DNA from: Candidatus Caldarchaeum sp.
GTDB taxonomy: Archaea; Thermoproteota; Nitrososphaeria_A; Caldarchaeales; Caldarchaeaceae
Length of the DNA stretch: 21,918 nucleotides
NCBI GenBank assembly: GCA_025054515.1
Contig: JANWZT010000007.1
Location: forward strand, 1-21,918
Reading direction: 5' to 3'
Shown: piece after piece, positions 13,799 to 20,517 of the stretch
Layout of the letters: the number at the start of each line of letters is the position of its first letter
Numbering within the stretch: the first letter of the stretch is position 1
Notes under the pieces: generated by a model
Databases searched by the model: none
Told to the model about the DNA's origin: nothing
What the model saw: the letters and a program-made list of their open reading frames with translations, nothing else
Position numbers and translations under genes: made by a program

Positions 13799-14689
13799 TC
13801 AGTAGGCCGATACGTCGTCGACGGCCAACACGCTGATGCCGGACGGCTTGAGCGATACGGTCTGTAGCAACTCTCCTTCGGCTTCGAGGGCTGATTCCAC
13901 GCCGGCGACGCAGTCTTCGAGCCTTATTTCGAGATAGTTTTGAGCTGTTTTCGTGAACCGAATCGTCACGTCGAACTTTGTCTTGCTCATCATCAGGTCG
14001 ACGAACCTGCTGTCGACATAATAGAGCTCGAGCTCTGCTTCAGCTGAAACGTTGCCCGCGACGTGTTTTGGCACGAAGTCGCCGCTTCGTGGAAAGGCTG
14101 CGTGGTTGTTTGAAAGGGTTATCGTGCCGGAGATTGTGTATCCGATTTGGACGCCGTCGACGGTGATGGTTTTGGATGATGATTTGAAGTAGTCGGCTGT
14201 GTCGGGTGAGACAGCTGGTAGGGTTGTTGTCTTTGTTACGCGTGTTGATTTGAATTCCATCGATGCTTTGAGGAGGCTGTCTTCCTCCCAGCTGATGGTG
14301 AGTTTGTCTGCTCTGCATCCGTTGTAGAGATATCCGTGGCTGTTTGCTCCGATTCGGTGTTCGAGGAGGGTTATCGAAGGTAGTTCGTAGTCTTGGTCTA
14401 TTTCGAGGAGGTGGCTGTAGGGCGGTGATGTGCCTGTGTTAGTTGTTTTTCCGAAGGCGTATTTGAGGAACCGCGGCGACTGGATGTAGAATTCGATTGA
14501 AGGCCCCACGTCCAGCCCGTAGACGAAAGGCTTCAACAGCCTGTCCGACGACAGAACAGCCACTTCCTCGCTCGCCGGCTCAACTCCTCCGCTGAAAGAA
14601 ACGACGCCGCCGACCCAACGCGAAACATCGTCGGGAGTCTGTCCATAGGAAGTCTCTTCTCCATACGTCACAAGCTTCTGGAAAACCAT
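13799..14689 (-). CDS. Major tail tube protein
   Basis: A 296-residue beta-rich protein, the tube subunit of a non-contractile tail. The N-terminus MVFQKLVTYGEETSYGQTPD and the following VGGVVSFSGGVEPASEEVAV resemble tail tube proteins of the Phage_tube family, and the remainder is long beta strands with few Cys. The minus-strand frame is open upstream to 15073, but that extension is Arg/Pro-rich and antisense-like over the protease gene, so I rejected it. I chose the ATG at 14689 over that at 14695: the CCCCTATAAC box (14712-14722) then has nearly the same 22-23 nt spacing as the identical box before the head-tail adaptor gene. The gene has its own promoter at the end of the protease gene, consistent with a need for high expression. 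Confidence 0.87.
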   Translation of the reverse strand: MVFQKLVTYGEETSYGQTPDDVSRWVGGVVSFSGGVEPASEEVAVLSSDRLLKPFVYGLDVGPSIEFYIQSPRFLKYAFGKTTNTGTSPPYSHLLEIDQDYELPSITLLEHRIGANSHGYLYNGCRADKLTISWEEDSLLKASMEFKSTRVTKTTTLPAVSPDTADYFKSSSKTITVDGVQIGYTISGTITLSNNHAAFPRSGDFVPKHVAGNVSAEAELELYYVDSRFVDLMMSKTKFDVTIRFTKTAQNYLEIRLEDCVAGVESALEAEGELLQTVSLKPSGISVLAVDDVSAY

Positions 14690-14711
14690 GGCCATGTGTT
14701 TCTCCGCGGGC

Positions 14712-14722
14712 GTTATAGGGGT
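14712..14722 (-). promoter_or_regulatory. Promoter motif B upstream of the tail tube gene
   Basis: On the minus strand this reads ACCCCTATAAC. It is identical in 11 bases to 17095-17105 and lies 23 nt before the ATG at 14689. The TAA inside the box is also the stop codon of the upstream protease gene. Confidence 0.65.
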
Positions 14723-15639
14723 GAGAAGGGTTTGGTCAGGGTTTTGAAGATTTGGAGGGTTTTGGATGCGTCGACGAGGCCCATGCCGGCGAGGTTGCGG
14801 GGGTCGAATATCCGGGGCCACGTCGTCGATAGTTTTCTTATCAACGATGCTTTCCGAAGTCCCGTCAAAGCCGGTGTCGTCGGCTGGCTGATGTTGACGG
14901 GAGACGCGGCGATTTGGAGAATTCTTGCGACGGCGGATGTTTCGCCGATTTTTTTGACGAACGGTGCGGCGATGGCGGCGGCGATCGGTGCTGCGAAGCT
15001 GGTTCCCCAGACCTCTGTTTTGGCGTCTGTCGGCGGCTTGTATCCGGTTGGGGCGACGACGTCGGGCTTCCATCTTCCGTCAAGAGTCGGGCCCCTGCTC
15101 GACCGTTTCCAAAGCCTGCCACGCAGGTCAACCGCACCGACGGTCAAGGCGTTTTCGGCGACGGCCGGCGGACCGATGCTCATCATTTTCGGGCCTCCGT
15201 TTCCTGCGGCAACGGCGACGAGGGATTTTTTTGAGACGTGGTTGACGTAGACTGATGCGGGGTCTGATGCGTCGCTGGGTGTTTCGCTGGTGATGGAGAG
15301 GTTGATGACGTGGGGGGACTGTTTGACGGCTTCGTTGAGGGCTGTTATCAGCTGGTTGTCGGACAGGGGGTCGGGGACTTTGACGAGGATGAATTCGGCG
15401 TCGGGAAGCATCGATGCAAGAACTGCGTGAACGTATGCTCCGTGGCCTTCGGTGTCGATTTTCGAAGTTTCGGTGAGGTTTATGCAGTCTTTAAGCGGAA
15501 AATGTTTACTGCATCCGCTGTCGATGAAGGCGACACGGAGGCCCGAGCCGGAGAACTCTTCAGCCACTTCAAGAAACTTCACGAGGGCCAGAGCTTTTTC
15601 GAACCCGTGTCCCAAACCTTTCACCAACCCTGTAGACAA
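14713..15639 (-). CDS. Subtilisin-like serine protease (S8) inside the virion operon
   Basis: A 308-residue S8 peptidase with the full catalytic set: Asp40 in VAFIDSG, His66 in EGHGAYVHAVLA, the oxyanion Asn147 in AAGNGG, and Ser214 in GTSFAAPIAAA. There is no signal peptide, so it acts in the cytoplasm or inside the particle. A propeptide of more than about 30 residues is not apparent. The start is uncertain: TTG at 15639 gives the longest form, and GTG at 15624 is an alternative. It overlaps the 3' end of the upstream gene by about 71 nt if 15639 is used. It lies between the tail-terminator region and the tail tube gene, a place where protease genes are not expected. A separate HK97-type prohead protease is encoded at 18050. 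Roles could be tail-protein processing, entry or lysis (inference). Confidence 0.92.
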   Translation of the reverse strand: MSTGLVKGLGHGFEKALALVKFLEVAEEFSGSGLRVAFIDSGCSKHFPLKDCINLTETSKIDTEGHGAYVHAVLASMLPDAEFILVKVPDPLSDNQLITALNEAVKQSPHVINLSITSETPSDASDPASVYVNHVSKKSLVAVAAGNGGPKMMSIGPPAVAENALTVGAVDLRGRLWKRSSRGPTLDGRWKPDVVAPTGYKPPTDAKTEVWGTSFAAPIAAAIAAPFVKKIGETSAVARILQIAASPVNISQPTTPALTGLRKASLIRKLSTTWPRIFDPRNLAGMGLVDASKTLQIFKTLTKPFSPL

Positions 15640-15871
15640 TCTCCTTCACCACGTATTCCGCCTCACCCGATGAAAGACCACGCCAAGCCTCTTCAACCGA
15701 TTCGACGTGGGTCATCGAAGGCATCAGCCAGTAGTGCGATGACCTGTAGTCGCGGTTGACTAAGCCGTGCCAGAGAAATTCGCCGAACGGGCAGACATGA
15801 TGAGAACACGGGAGGGGGTAGCGTTTTCCGCAGAAATATTTCCTCCCCCGTCCAATCCGGAAGATGCACAT
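15569..15871 (-). CDS. Small Cys/His-containing unknown protein
   Basis: A 100-residue protein whose ATG at 15871 directly abuts the stop of the tail-terminator-like gene (TAG then ATG). The N-terminal third holds Cys2, Cys14, Cys22, His24, His25 and Cys27 (YFCGKRYPLPCSHHVCPFG), which could bind a metal. The Trp/His-rich stretch LWHGLVNRDYRSSHYW follows, and the C-terminal half is helical (EAWRGLSSGEAEYVVKEIVYRV). The CSHHVCPFG and HYWL segments look zinc-site-like, in the manner of SWIM-type fingers, but I do not assign the family. The 3' end overlaps the protease gene. Co-transcription with head-tail joining genes suggests a virion or assembly role. Confidence 0.65.
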   Translation of the reverse strand: MCIFRIGRGRKYFCGKRYPLPCSHHVCPFGEFLWHGLVNRDYRSSHYWLMPSMTHVESVEEAWRGLSSGEAEYVVKEIVYRVGERFGTRVRKSSGPREVS

Positions 15872-16252
15872 CTACACCACCATCCGAACCCGTACCAGCA
15901 ACATCTTACGGAAACCCGATTCATCGCCGACGTCGGCAACCCCTTCAACAGAGAGGGAGAACACGCCGAGCTCTTCCGAAAACAGAGTCCTTTTTTCTTC
16001 GAGGGCCGTCAAAATCTTCTCCACCACCTCGTCCCTGCTTTTCGCTGAAACGTGCCAGACATCGACTTGGAGGCTGGCGTCGACAAGGTGTTTCGAAGCC
16101 GACAAATCCAGCGGCGTTATTTCGCAGTTCTTCATCTGGATGACGGCGGAGGGCGGCGTCTGCGAAGGCCTCCACCCCACCAAGACTGGTATTCTCGCCG
16201 CGTTTTTCACCGTTTCGAGCATTTGTTCAACGAGGGCCGTCAACCATTTCAA
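15872..16252 (-). CDS. Tail terminator-like protein
   Basis: A 126-residue alpha/beta protein. The N-terminal helix (KWLTALVEQMLETVKNA) is followed by IPVLVGW and a strand-helix-strand pattern: ASLQVDVWHVSAKSRDEVVEKILTALEEKRTLF, then FSLSVEGVADVGDESGFRKMLLVRVRMVV. That pattern is typical of tail terminator and head-closure proteins (lambda gpU or HK97 gp10-neighbour types), which cap the tail tube and join it to the head. Its start overlaps the head-tail adaptor stop by 4 bp (ATGA), and it is followed at once by the Cys/His-containing gene. Position between adaptor and tail genes supports the call; sequence similarity is by pattern only. Confidence 0.72.
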   Translation of the reverse strand: MKWLTALVEQMLETVKNAARIPVLVGWRPSQTPPSAVIQMKNCEITPLDLSASKHLVDASLQVDVWHVSAKSRDEVVEKILTALEEKRTLFSEELGVFSLSVEGVADVGDESGFRKMLLVRVRMVV

Positions 16253-17073
16253 ACCCTTTCAACCCGCCTCGGAAGACTGTTCAACATTTTTTCGGCCTGT
16301 GTTTTGAGTAGGATGAGGCGTTTTTCGATTTCGTGGGATGTGAAGACCGCCGCAACGGCTCCGCCGTAGTCGGTTGAGAAGCTGATTTTCTGCTGTAGTC
16401 GTGTCAAAAGGTTGTATGACGCGAGGGCGAGGACGGCTTGTTTCACGGCCGCGGGAACTTCGGAAAACCCAGCCCGGTAGATGATTTCGGCTTCGGCTGT
16501 CTGCGGCAGGTACCACGGAGGCCTCGGCCCGTCCAACAGCTTTTTCAGCCGGATGGTTCCCGCAGGCCCGTCAACCACCTCCGCCTCAACCCCGTCATCC
16601 AGCAGATTTCCCATCGAATCGAAGATTTTCACAGACTCGATGCTGATGACCGGCTCCGACAAAATGATTACGTTGCCGCGTTTCAGCGGACACCGCTCCA
16701 CACGGCGATGAGGCACGTAAACAACTCCCGTCAAAGCTTCGACAAGGCCTTCAGCCGCTTCGACCGCCAGCTCGATGTCGCCATCGCCGAAAGGATGCCA
16801 GAAATAGCTTGCTTCGATTTGTGTGTCGCCGGCGGGAGGTGGGTAGATGGAGAGAAGGCCTGTGTCGGGGTCGACTGATTCGGGCTCGATTGGCTCGCCG
16901 TCGAGATAGACTTTGACGTCGTCGATGATGGAGCCGTCGTAGTCGGCGTCGACGAGTGGGGCGTGCGGTGTTTGGAAAAATGTTTCGCCGACTTTTTTGA
17001 GTGTCTGACGAATTTCTCCGATGGGGTGCCAGCCGTTGTATATCCGGATCTCCTTCACGGATACGTAACGCAT
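16249..17073 (-). CDS. Head-tail adaptor (gp6-like) with N-terminal extension
   Basis: A 274-residue protein. The C-terminal 100 residues resemble gp6-like connector proteins that ring the portal: EIIYRAGFSEVPAAVKQAVLALASYNLLTRLQ is the typical strand plus helix, after an IISIES/VKIFDS-type beta segment. The first 100 residues form an extra beta-rich domain (VKVYLDGEPIEPESVDPDTGLLSIYPP), so the protein is longer than the common 100-180 residue form. The ATG at 17073 is supported by promoter motif B at 17095-17105, 22 nt upstream, with no ribosome-binding site. The stop overlaps the next gene by 4 bp, so this gene starts the connector-tail transcript. Confidence 0.8.
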   Translation of the reverse strand: MRYVSVKEIRIYNGWHPIGEIRQTLKKVGETFFQTPHAPLVDADYDGSIIDDVKVYLDGEPIEPESVDPDTGLLSIYPPPAGDTQIEASYFWHPFGDGDIELAVEAAEGLVEALTGVVYVPHRRVERCPLKRGNVIILSEPVISIESVKIFDSMGNLLDDGVEAEVVDGPAGTIRLKKLLDGPRPPWYLPQTAEAEIIYRAGFSEVPAAVKQAVLALASYNLLTRLQQKISFSTDYGGAVAAVFTSHEIEKRLILLKTQAEKMLNSLPRRVERV

Positions 17074-17080
17074 GGATGTG

Positions 17081-17090
17081 AAAAAATTTT
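17081..17090 (-). terminator. T-tract after the capsid gene
   Basis: On the minus strand this reads AAAATTTTTT, about 20 nt past the capsid stop codon. Oligo-T tracts terminate archaeal transcription, so this may attenuate read-through from the capsid gene. It also lies within the promoter spacer of the adaptor gene. Confidence 0.3.
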
Positions 17091-17094
17091 AGGG

Positions 17095-17105
17095 GTTATA
17101 GGGGT
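17095..17105 (-). promoter_or_regulatory. Promoter motif B upstream of the head-tail adaptor
   Basis: On the minus strand ACCCCTATAAC ends 22 nt before the ATG at 17073 and begins 5 nt after the capsid stop. An identical 11-mer precedes the tail tube gene at 14712-14722 with matching spacing. Confidence 0.65.
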
Positions 17106-17109
17106 CAGA

Positions 17110-18057
17110 TTATTCGGCGAGGACGTTGCGGATGATGTAGACGGCGTCGGTCCGTGCTATTCGCCACGCAAACCTGATGCTGGCGGCGACCTTCGTCAAC
17201 CCAGCTTCCACATCCCTGTCTCTTTCGATGCGGAGCGACCGCCTGTATCCGCCGACGCCCGCGTCTCTTGCGCTGCATACGATGACGTCGCTGACTTTGC
17301 TGTTGTCCGAGCTGCTGTAGTTTCTTTTTTCGAGATGCGTGGTTACGTAGACTTTTTTGAGGCCGAAGATGGCGTTGACTTCGCCGGTTCGGAGTACGTC
17401 GGCGCTGATGGTTTCGAGGCCTTTTTCCGCGAGGTCGTTGCGTAGATGAAGGGCTGCTTTGGGATGGATAATCATGACGAGGTCGTCGCGGTATCCGAGT
17501 TCTTCGAGCGCCGCTACGGCTGAGTTGACGTGTTCGACGGTGAGCGGGGCCTTCTCCAAATCCCGTGTCTGAGTTCTGCTGCCGGCCAGCGTGTGGGCGT
17601 GCTGAAGGCCTGTGAAGAGGTTGTAGGCGTCGGAGCCGTCTCCACGGCCTCGGAAGACGTTTTTGTCCACGGCGTCGGCTATGCTGCGGGCCATGTCCTC
17701 CACCGTCATGGCCACGAGGTCGACGACGCTTTCCTCTTCGGCGACGTCGCTTATCCGGCTGACGGCCCTCACCTCCCGTGCCTCCAGAACGATGGGCGGG
17801 TCGAAGCTAAGCTTTGTTTCAGGCGTCGGCGATGCTTCGTTGGGTGCGTAGACGTTCAACGCTCCCGCTTTGGCGTAGAATTTGACGACGTCGCTTCCCA
17901 TCGTGATGAAGCGGAAGATTTTGGCCGCGATGCTTTCCTCGACAAAGGTGTCGAAGACGTCGGTTGATACGGCGGGCGGAATTTCGGGGAAGTTGCTGTC
18001 TCCGCTGAGCAACGCTTTGCCAAACCGCAGATATTCCTGCTGCGCATCCCTATAGTT
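17110..18057 (-). CDS. Major capsid protein, HK97 fold
   Basis: The shell subunit of a tailed-virus head, 315 residues from the ATG at 18057. Family-like blocks are an N-terminal arm (NYRDAQQEYLRFGKAL), the FPEIPPAVSTDVFDTFVEES segment, the E-loop and P-domain (EAREVRAVSRISDVAEEESVVDLVAMTVEDMARSIADAVDKNVFRG, whose long spine helix ends in a typical Phe-x-Gly), an A-domain with DLVMIIHPKAALHLRND, and the C-terminal VAASIRFAWRIARTDAVYII strand. There is no long scaffold-like delta domain before the arm, so scaffolding may be separate or absent. The frame is open to 18225, but the extra part is basic and overlaps the protease gene. An ATG at 18072 is a second option. The chosen start overlaps the protease stop by 8 bp. 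Confidence 0.93.
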   Translation of the reverse strand, partial: NYRDAQQEYLRFGKALLSGDSNFPEIPPAVSTDVFDTFVEESIAAKIFRFITMGSDVVKFYAKAGALNVYAPNEASPTPETKLSFDPPIVLEAREVRAVSRISDVAEEESVVDLVAMTVEDMARSIADAVDKNVFRGRGDGSDAYNLFTGLQHAHTLAGSRTQTRDLEKAPLTVEHVNSAVAALEELGYRDDLVMIIHPKAALHLRNDLAEKGLETISADVLRTGEVNAIFGLKKVYVTTHLEKRNYSSSDNSKVSDVIVCSARDAGVGGYRRSLRIERDRDVEAGLTKVAASIRFAWRIARTDAVYIIRNVLAE

Positions 18058-18688
18058 CATGGCGTCCAGCATCTCCCAAGTCGTTCTTAATTCGTTGAGA
18101 ACAACGGCGCATCCAGTAGCTTCGGAAAAACGGCGTCTCCAATACGGTCGACTCGTTTTTGACGACGGCCTCATGCCCCGAAACGACGGCTTTCGGCCCC
18201 TGAAGCTCACACACGCTTTTTCCAAACATCATGTAGATTCTGGCACCAGGGTTGACGGCCTTCGTCGTCAACGATACTTCGGTGATTTCGGCGTCTTCGA
18301 TTTCGCGGAATCCTTCGTGGAAGCTTATCCGTTTGACCACGCCGCCGATGCTCAACGCCTTCAAAAACCCGTTCTTCACCATCTTCCAGACGTTTTCAAA
18401 AGCCCGGTAAATTCCAGCCCTTATCCACAATCCACGGCCGGATTTGTAAGCTGCTTCGACGATTTCGCCGACCGCCGCCGAGCCCCAAATTTTGTCTCGG
18501 CCGTGAAACATCAACACAGGCCTTCCGACCAGCTTCGCCGCGTTGCTCTTCAGCACCTCCTCCGAAAACCTGTCCCCTTCAAGGTCGACGTCGTCCGTCG
18601 CCGCCACGCCTTCGAAGAACCCGGCGAACTCGCCCGCGTCCTCCTTCATTAGACAAGGTCTTACGACGATGTTTGCTTCCCATCGCAC
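18050..18688 (-). CDS. HK97-type prohead protease (U35)
   Basis: The maturation protease of HK97-like proheads, 212 residues. The fold blocks are VAATDDVDLEGDRFSEEVL (about 28-46), VLMFHGRD with catalytic His62, GSAAVGEIVEAAY (69-81), GLWIRAGIY, GFLKALSIGG with catalytic Ser113, and ITEVSLTTKAVNPGA (135-149). These give the usual His/Ser pair with a nearby acidic residue. The GTG start at 18688 is placed by promoter motif A at 18712-18728, which ends 24 nt upstream. The gene overlaps the capsid gene start by 8 bp, so protease and its main substrate are translated from one transcript. The tail after residue 170 (ESTVLETPFFRSYWMRRC) may be self-cleaved (inference). Confidence 0.93.
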   Translation of the reverse strand: MRWEANIVVRPCLMKEDAGEFAGFFEGVAATDDVDLEGDRFSEEVLKSNAAKLVGRPVLMFHGRDKIWGSAAVGEIVEAAYKSGRGLWIRAGIYRAFENVWKMVKNGFLKALSIGGVVKRISFHEGFREIEDAEITEVSLTTKAVNPGARIYMMFGKSVCELQGPKAVVSGHEAVVKNESTVLETPFFRSYWMRRCSQRIKNDLGDAGRHEL

Positions 18689-18711
18689 GGCTGGATCGGC
18701 GGCCGTGGGCT

Positions 18712-18728
18712 GTTAAAGCGTTGAAAAC
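18712..18728 (-). promoter_or_regulatory. Promoter motif A upstream of the prohead protease
   Basis: On the minus strand GTTTTCAACGCTTTAAC, 16 of 17 bases identical to the element at 8899-8915 before the tape measure gene. The TAA inside the TATA-like part is the stop codon of the upstream holin-like gene. Spacing to the GTG at 18688 fits a leaderless transcript. Confidence 0.65.
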
Positions 18729-18964
18729 AGTCTTCTCCACAAAGTTTTGACGATGTTTTCGGCTAACGCGACTTCGCCGGCGGCCAAAAGCGTTTCAATC
18801 TCTGGCGAGGGAATTTCGACGCCGAGCAATACGTTCAGCCCGACCAGCAACATCCCGATGACCAGAGTCCGCAAAGCCTTCTGAAAGTCGAAGCTTTCGC
18901 CGCTCTTCAAATACCCCGTCAACAGATACAGAACGATTCCAGCCAGCCCGTAAGCCATTTCCAT
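18713..18964 (-). CDS. Small membrane protein, holin-like
   Basis: An 83-residue protein with two hydrophobic segments: residues about 3-17 (MAYGLAGIVLYLLTGYL) and about 31-48 (LRTLVIGMLLVGLNVLLGV). They are separated by a short charged loop, and a mixed charged helix closes the C-terminus (ENIVKTLWRRLFS). Size and two-helix layout are like small class II holins, but archaeal holins are poorly defined, so the name is only descriptive. It starts with ATG at 18964; a TATA-like GATAAGC at 18986-18993 sits at the right distance. It diverges from the portal gene across a 66-bp gap and precedes the protease, which has its own promoter. Confidence 0.68.
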   Translation of the reverse strand: MEMAYGLAGIVLYLLTGYLKSGESFDFQKALRTLVIGMLLVGLNVLLGVEIPSPEIETLLAAGEVALAENIVKTLWRRLFSTL

Positions 18965-18984
18965 GGCCCGACAGACTTCGCCAC

Positions 18985-19011
18985 CGCTTATCTCTCTGAG
19001 AGAATTAAGAA
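18985..19011. promoter_or_regulatory. Divergent promoter region between holin-like and portal genes
   Basis: On the plus strand GAATTAAGAAA (19002-19012) lies 20-28 nt before the portal ATG at 19031. On the minus strand GAGATAAGCGG lies about 21-29 nt before the ATG at 18964. Both fit weak TATA boxes in a 66-bp gap with no ribosome-binding site. Confidence 0.5.
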
Positions 19012-19030
19012 ATCAAACCCTTCACCGGAC

Positions 19031-20098
19031 ATGTCGTTCATCAAAAAACTCGTCTCCAAACCCAAAGCATTAGCCTCAACCATGACCAGCTTCTACGGAA
19101 AAACAGGCGAACCCAAACCCCTCGACCCGCTCAAACTCCTCGAGCTCGCCGAAGGAGACACCGACGTAAGAGCCTGCCTCGACGCCGTCGTCGACGCCGT
19201 GACAGCCAACGGCTGGTACGTGATGGGTGATGACGTATCACGGGTTGTTGTGGAGGAATGGCTTAAAGAACGTGAGGATGAATTCTATCTTTTTCTGCGG
19301 AACCTTGTTTTGACGACGCTGATATTTGACGAATGCTATGTGGAATGTGTATCGGGTTTTCCAAGAGTTGTGGCTCCTTGGACGATGCAGGTTGTCCGCG
19401 ACGAATACGGCGTCGTGTCCGGTTATGTCCAGCAGACTACGAAGACTGTCCGTTTCTCCACCGACGAAATCGTTCACGTCGTTTTGCATCCCCTCGCCGA
19501 CCGCTCCTACGGAACACCCAAAATCGCATCGCTCGCCCGCATCCTTCTCGCCAAACGCGAAGCCGAGCTGTTTCTTTTCCAGATTTTCGTCAGGAAAGGC
19601 GTTTTGTCGAAGGCCATCGTGCTGAAGCACGGCGACGAAACCACGTTCAACAAGCTGAAAAGGGTTTTGGAGGAGGCGAAGCCCGGCGACAACCTGCTGT
19701 TGATGGGCGAAATAGACGTCAAGACGCTGAGCCAGCCCGTCGAAGACCTCCGGGTCGTCGAACTACTCAACGAATTCAGACAACGCATCCTCGCCGTCTT
19801 CAGGGTTCCGCCCATCGTCTACGGCGTGATCGAAGGCCTCAACCTCGAAACAAGCCGGAACCAGATGACAACCTTCGCCCAATACGTCAAATCGCTTCAG
19901 AAAATTTTCGGCGCGGCGGTGACTCTTTCGCTGAAGAGAATTTTGGGCGTTGACGGGTTTGTCTTCAGGCTGGTGGAATGGATGAACCCGGAGCAGGAGA
20001 CGGCCATACACGTCAGCCGGGTTCAGGCGGGGATTGAGACGGTTGATGAGGCGAGAAGGGCCATGGGCCTTCCGTCGCTGAAAGGCGGGCAGATATGA
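19031..20098 (+). CDS. Portal protein, HK97 type
   Basis: The dodecameric portal through which DNA enters and leaves the head; it docks with the terminase and the head-tail adaptor. It has 355 residues, slightly short for the family. Diagnostic blocks are the N-terminal DTDVRACLDAVVDAVTANGW, the wing segments PRVVAPWTMQVVRDEYG and FSTDEIVHVVLHPLADRSYG (with the family H-x-x-P-type pattern), the stem helix AKREAELFLFQIFVRKG, and FRVPPIVYGVIEG followed by SRNQMTTFAQYVKSL near residues 263-292. The ATG at 19031 has a TATA box at about -25. Its last codons overlap the next gene (ATGA). It is transcribed away from protease and capsid, opposite to the usual portal-protease-capsid order. Confidence 0.93.
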   Translation: MSFIKKLVSKPKALASTMTSFYGKTGEPKPLDPLKLLELAEGDTDVRACLDAVVDAVTANGWYVMGDDVSRVVVEEWLKEREDEFYLFLRNLVLTTLIFDECYVECVSGFPRVVAPWTMQVVRDEYGVVSGYVQQTTKTVRFSTDEIVHVVLHPLADRSYGTPKIASLARILLAKREAELFLFQIFVRKGVLSKAIVLKHGDETTFNKLKRVLEEAKPGDNLLLMGEIDVKTLSQPVEDLRVVELLNEFRQRILAVFRVPPIVYGVIEGLNLETSRNQMTTFAQYVKSLQKIFGAAVTLSLKRILGVDGFVFRLVEWMNPEQETAIHVSRVQAGIETVDEARRAMGLPSLKGGQI

Positions 20099-20517
20099 AG
20101 AGAGGATTTTTGGCTTTGGTTTTGGCTTCGTCGCTGCCGCTGGTATCTTTTGCTCCGCAGACGATGAAGCATCTGCTTCTCGTCATGTTCGCGGCCTGTT
20201 TCGCCATCGCATCTCTTTCGATGCCGCCCCTCCACTACCGCCGAGCCGGATGGCCCACAACCCGGAACACCCTCCTAACCCTCGCAACCCAAACAACCGC
20301 ATGCTTCTTCTCCACCGTCTACAACATCGCCTACCGGCCCGAAACAACCACCGCAGTAGCGGTTCTCGCCGCAAACACCTACCTATTCATCCGTCTCACA
20401 GCGGAAGCGACCGCCCTCGCCGCAGAAGACCAGGGAATGGCCGCTTCAGCCATCATCCTCGGCCTCTGCTCCTTCATCACATACATCGTCAGCCTACTGG
20501 AGCTGTTCAAGCCATGA
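20095..20517 (+). CDS. Four-helix membrane protein coupled to the portal gene
   Basis: A 140-residue hydrophobic protein with about four membrane segments: residues 4-20 (GFLALVLASSLPLVSFA), 24-42 (MKHLLLVMFAACFAIASLS), 84-104 (TTAVAVLAANTYLFIRLTAEA) and 114-137 (AASAIILGLCSFITYIVSLLELF). There is a hydrophilic loop around 46-70. I do not recognise a family. It overlaps the portal stop by 4 bp and the next gene by 4 bp, so all three are translationally coupled. A membrane protein locked to portal expression suggests a role in assembly at the membrane, host exit or DNA uptake (inference). Confidence 0.75.
   Translation: MKRGFLALVLASSLPLVSFAPQTMKHLLLVMFAACFAIASLSMPPLHYRRAGWPTTRNTLLTLATQTTACFFSTVYNIAYRPETTTAVAVLAANTYLFIRLTAEATALAAEDQGMAASAIILGLCSFITYIVSLLELFKP

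Noticed and set aside
14696..15073. N-terminal extension of the tail tube frame to a 424-residue protein
   Set aside because: The extension is Arg/Gln/Pro-rich and lies within the subtilisin gene in another frame. A promoter box and two ATGs mark the true start near 14689-14695.
18058..18225. Longer capsid protein starting at 18225
   Set aside because: The extra 56 residues are basic, unlike a capsid arm or scaffold, and lie fully within the prohead protease gene.
20250..20513. Extension of the coiled-coil membrane protein to 257 residues
   Set aside because: It is His/Pro/Arg-rich and overlaps the four-helix membrane protein in another frame. The ATG at 20514 with ATGA coupling is a better start.
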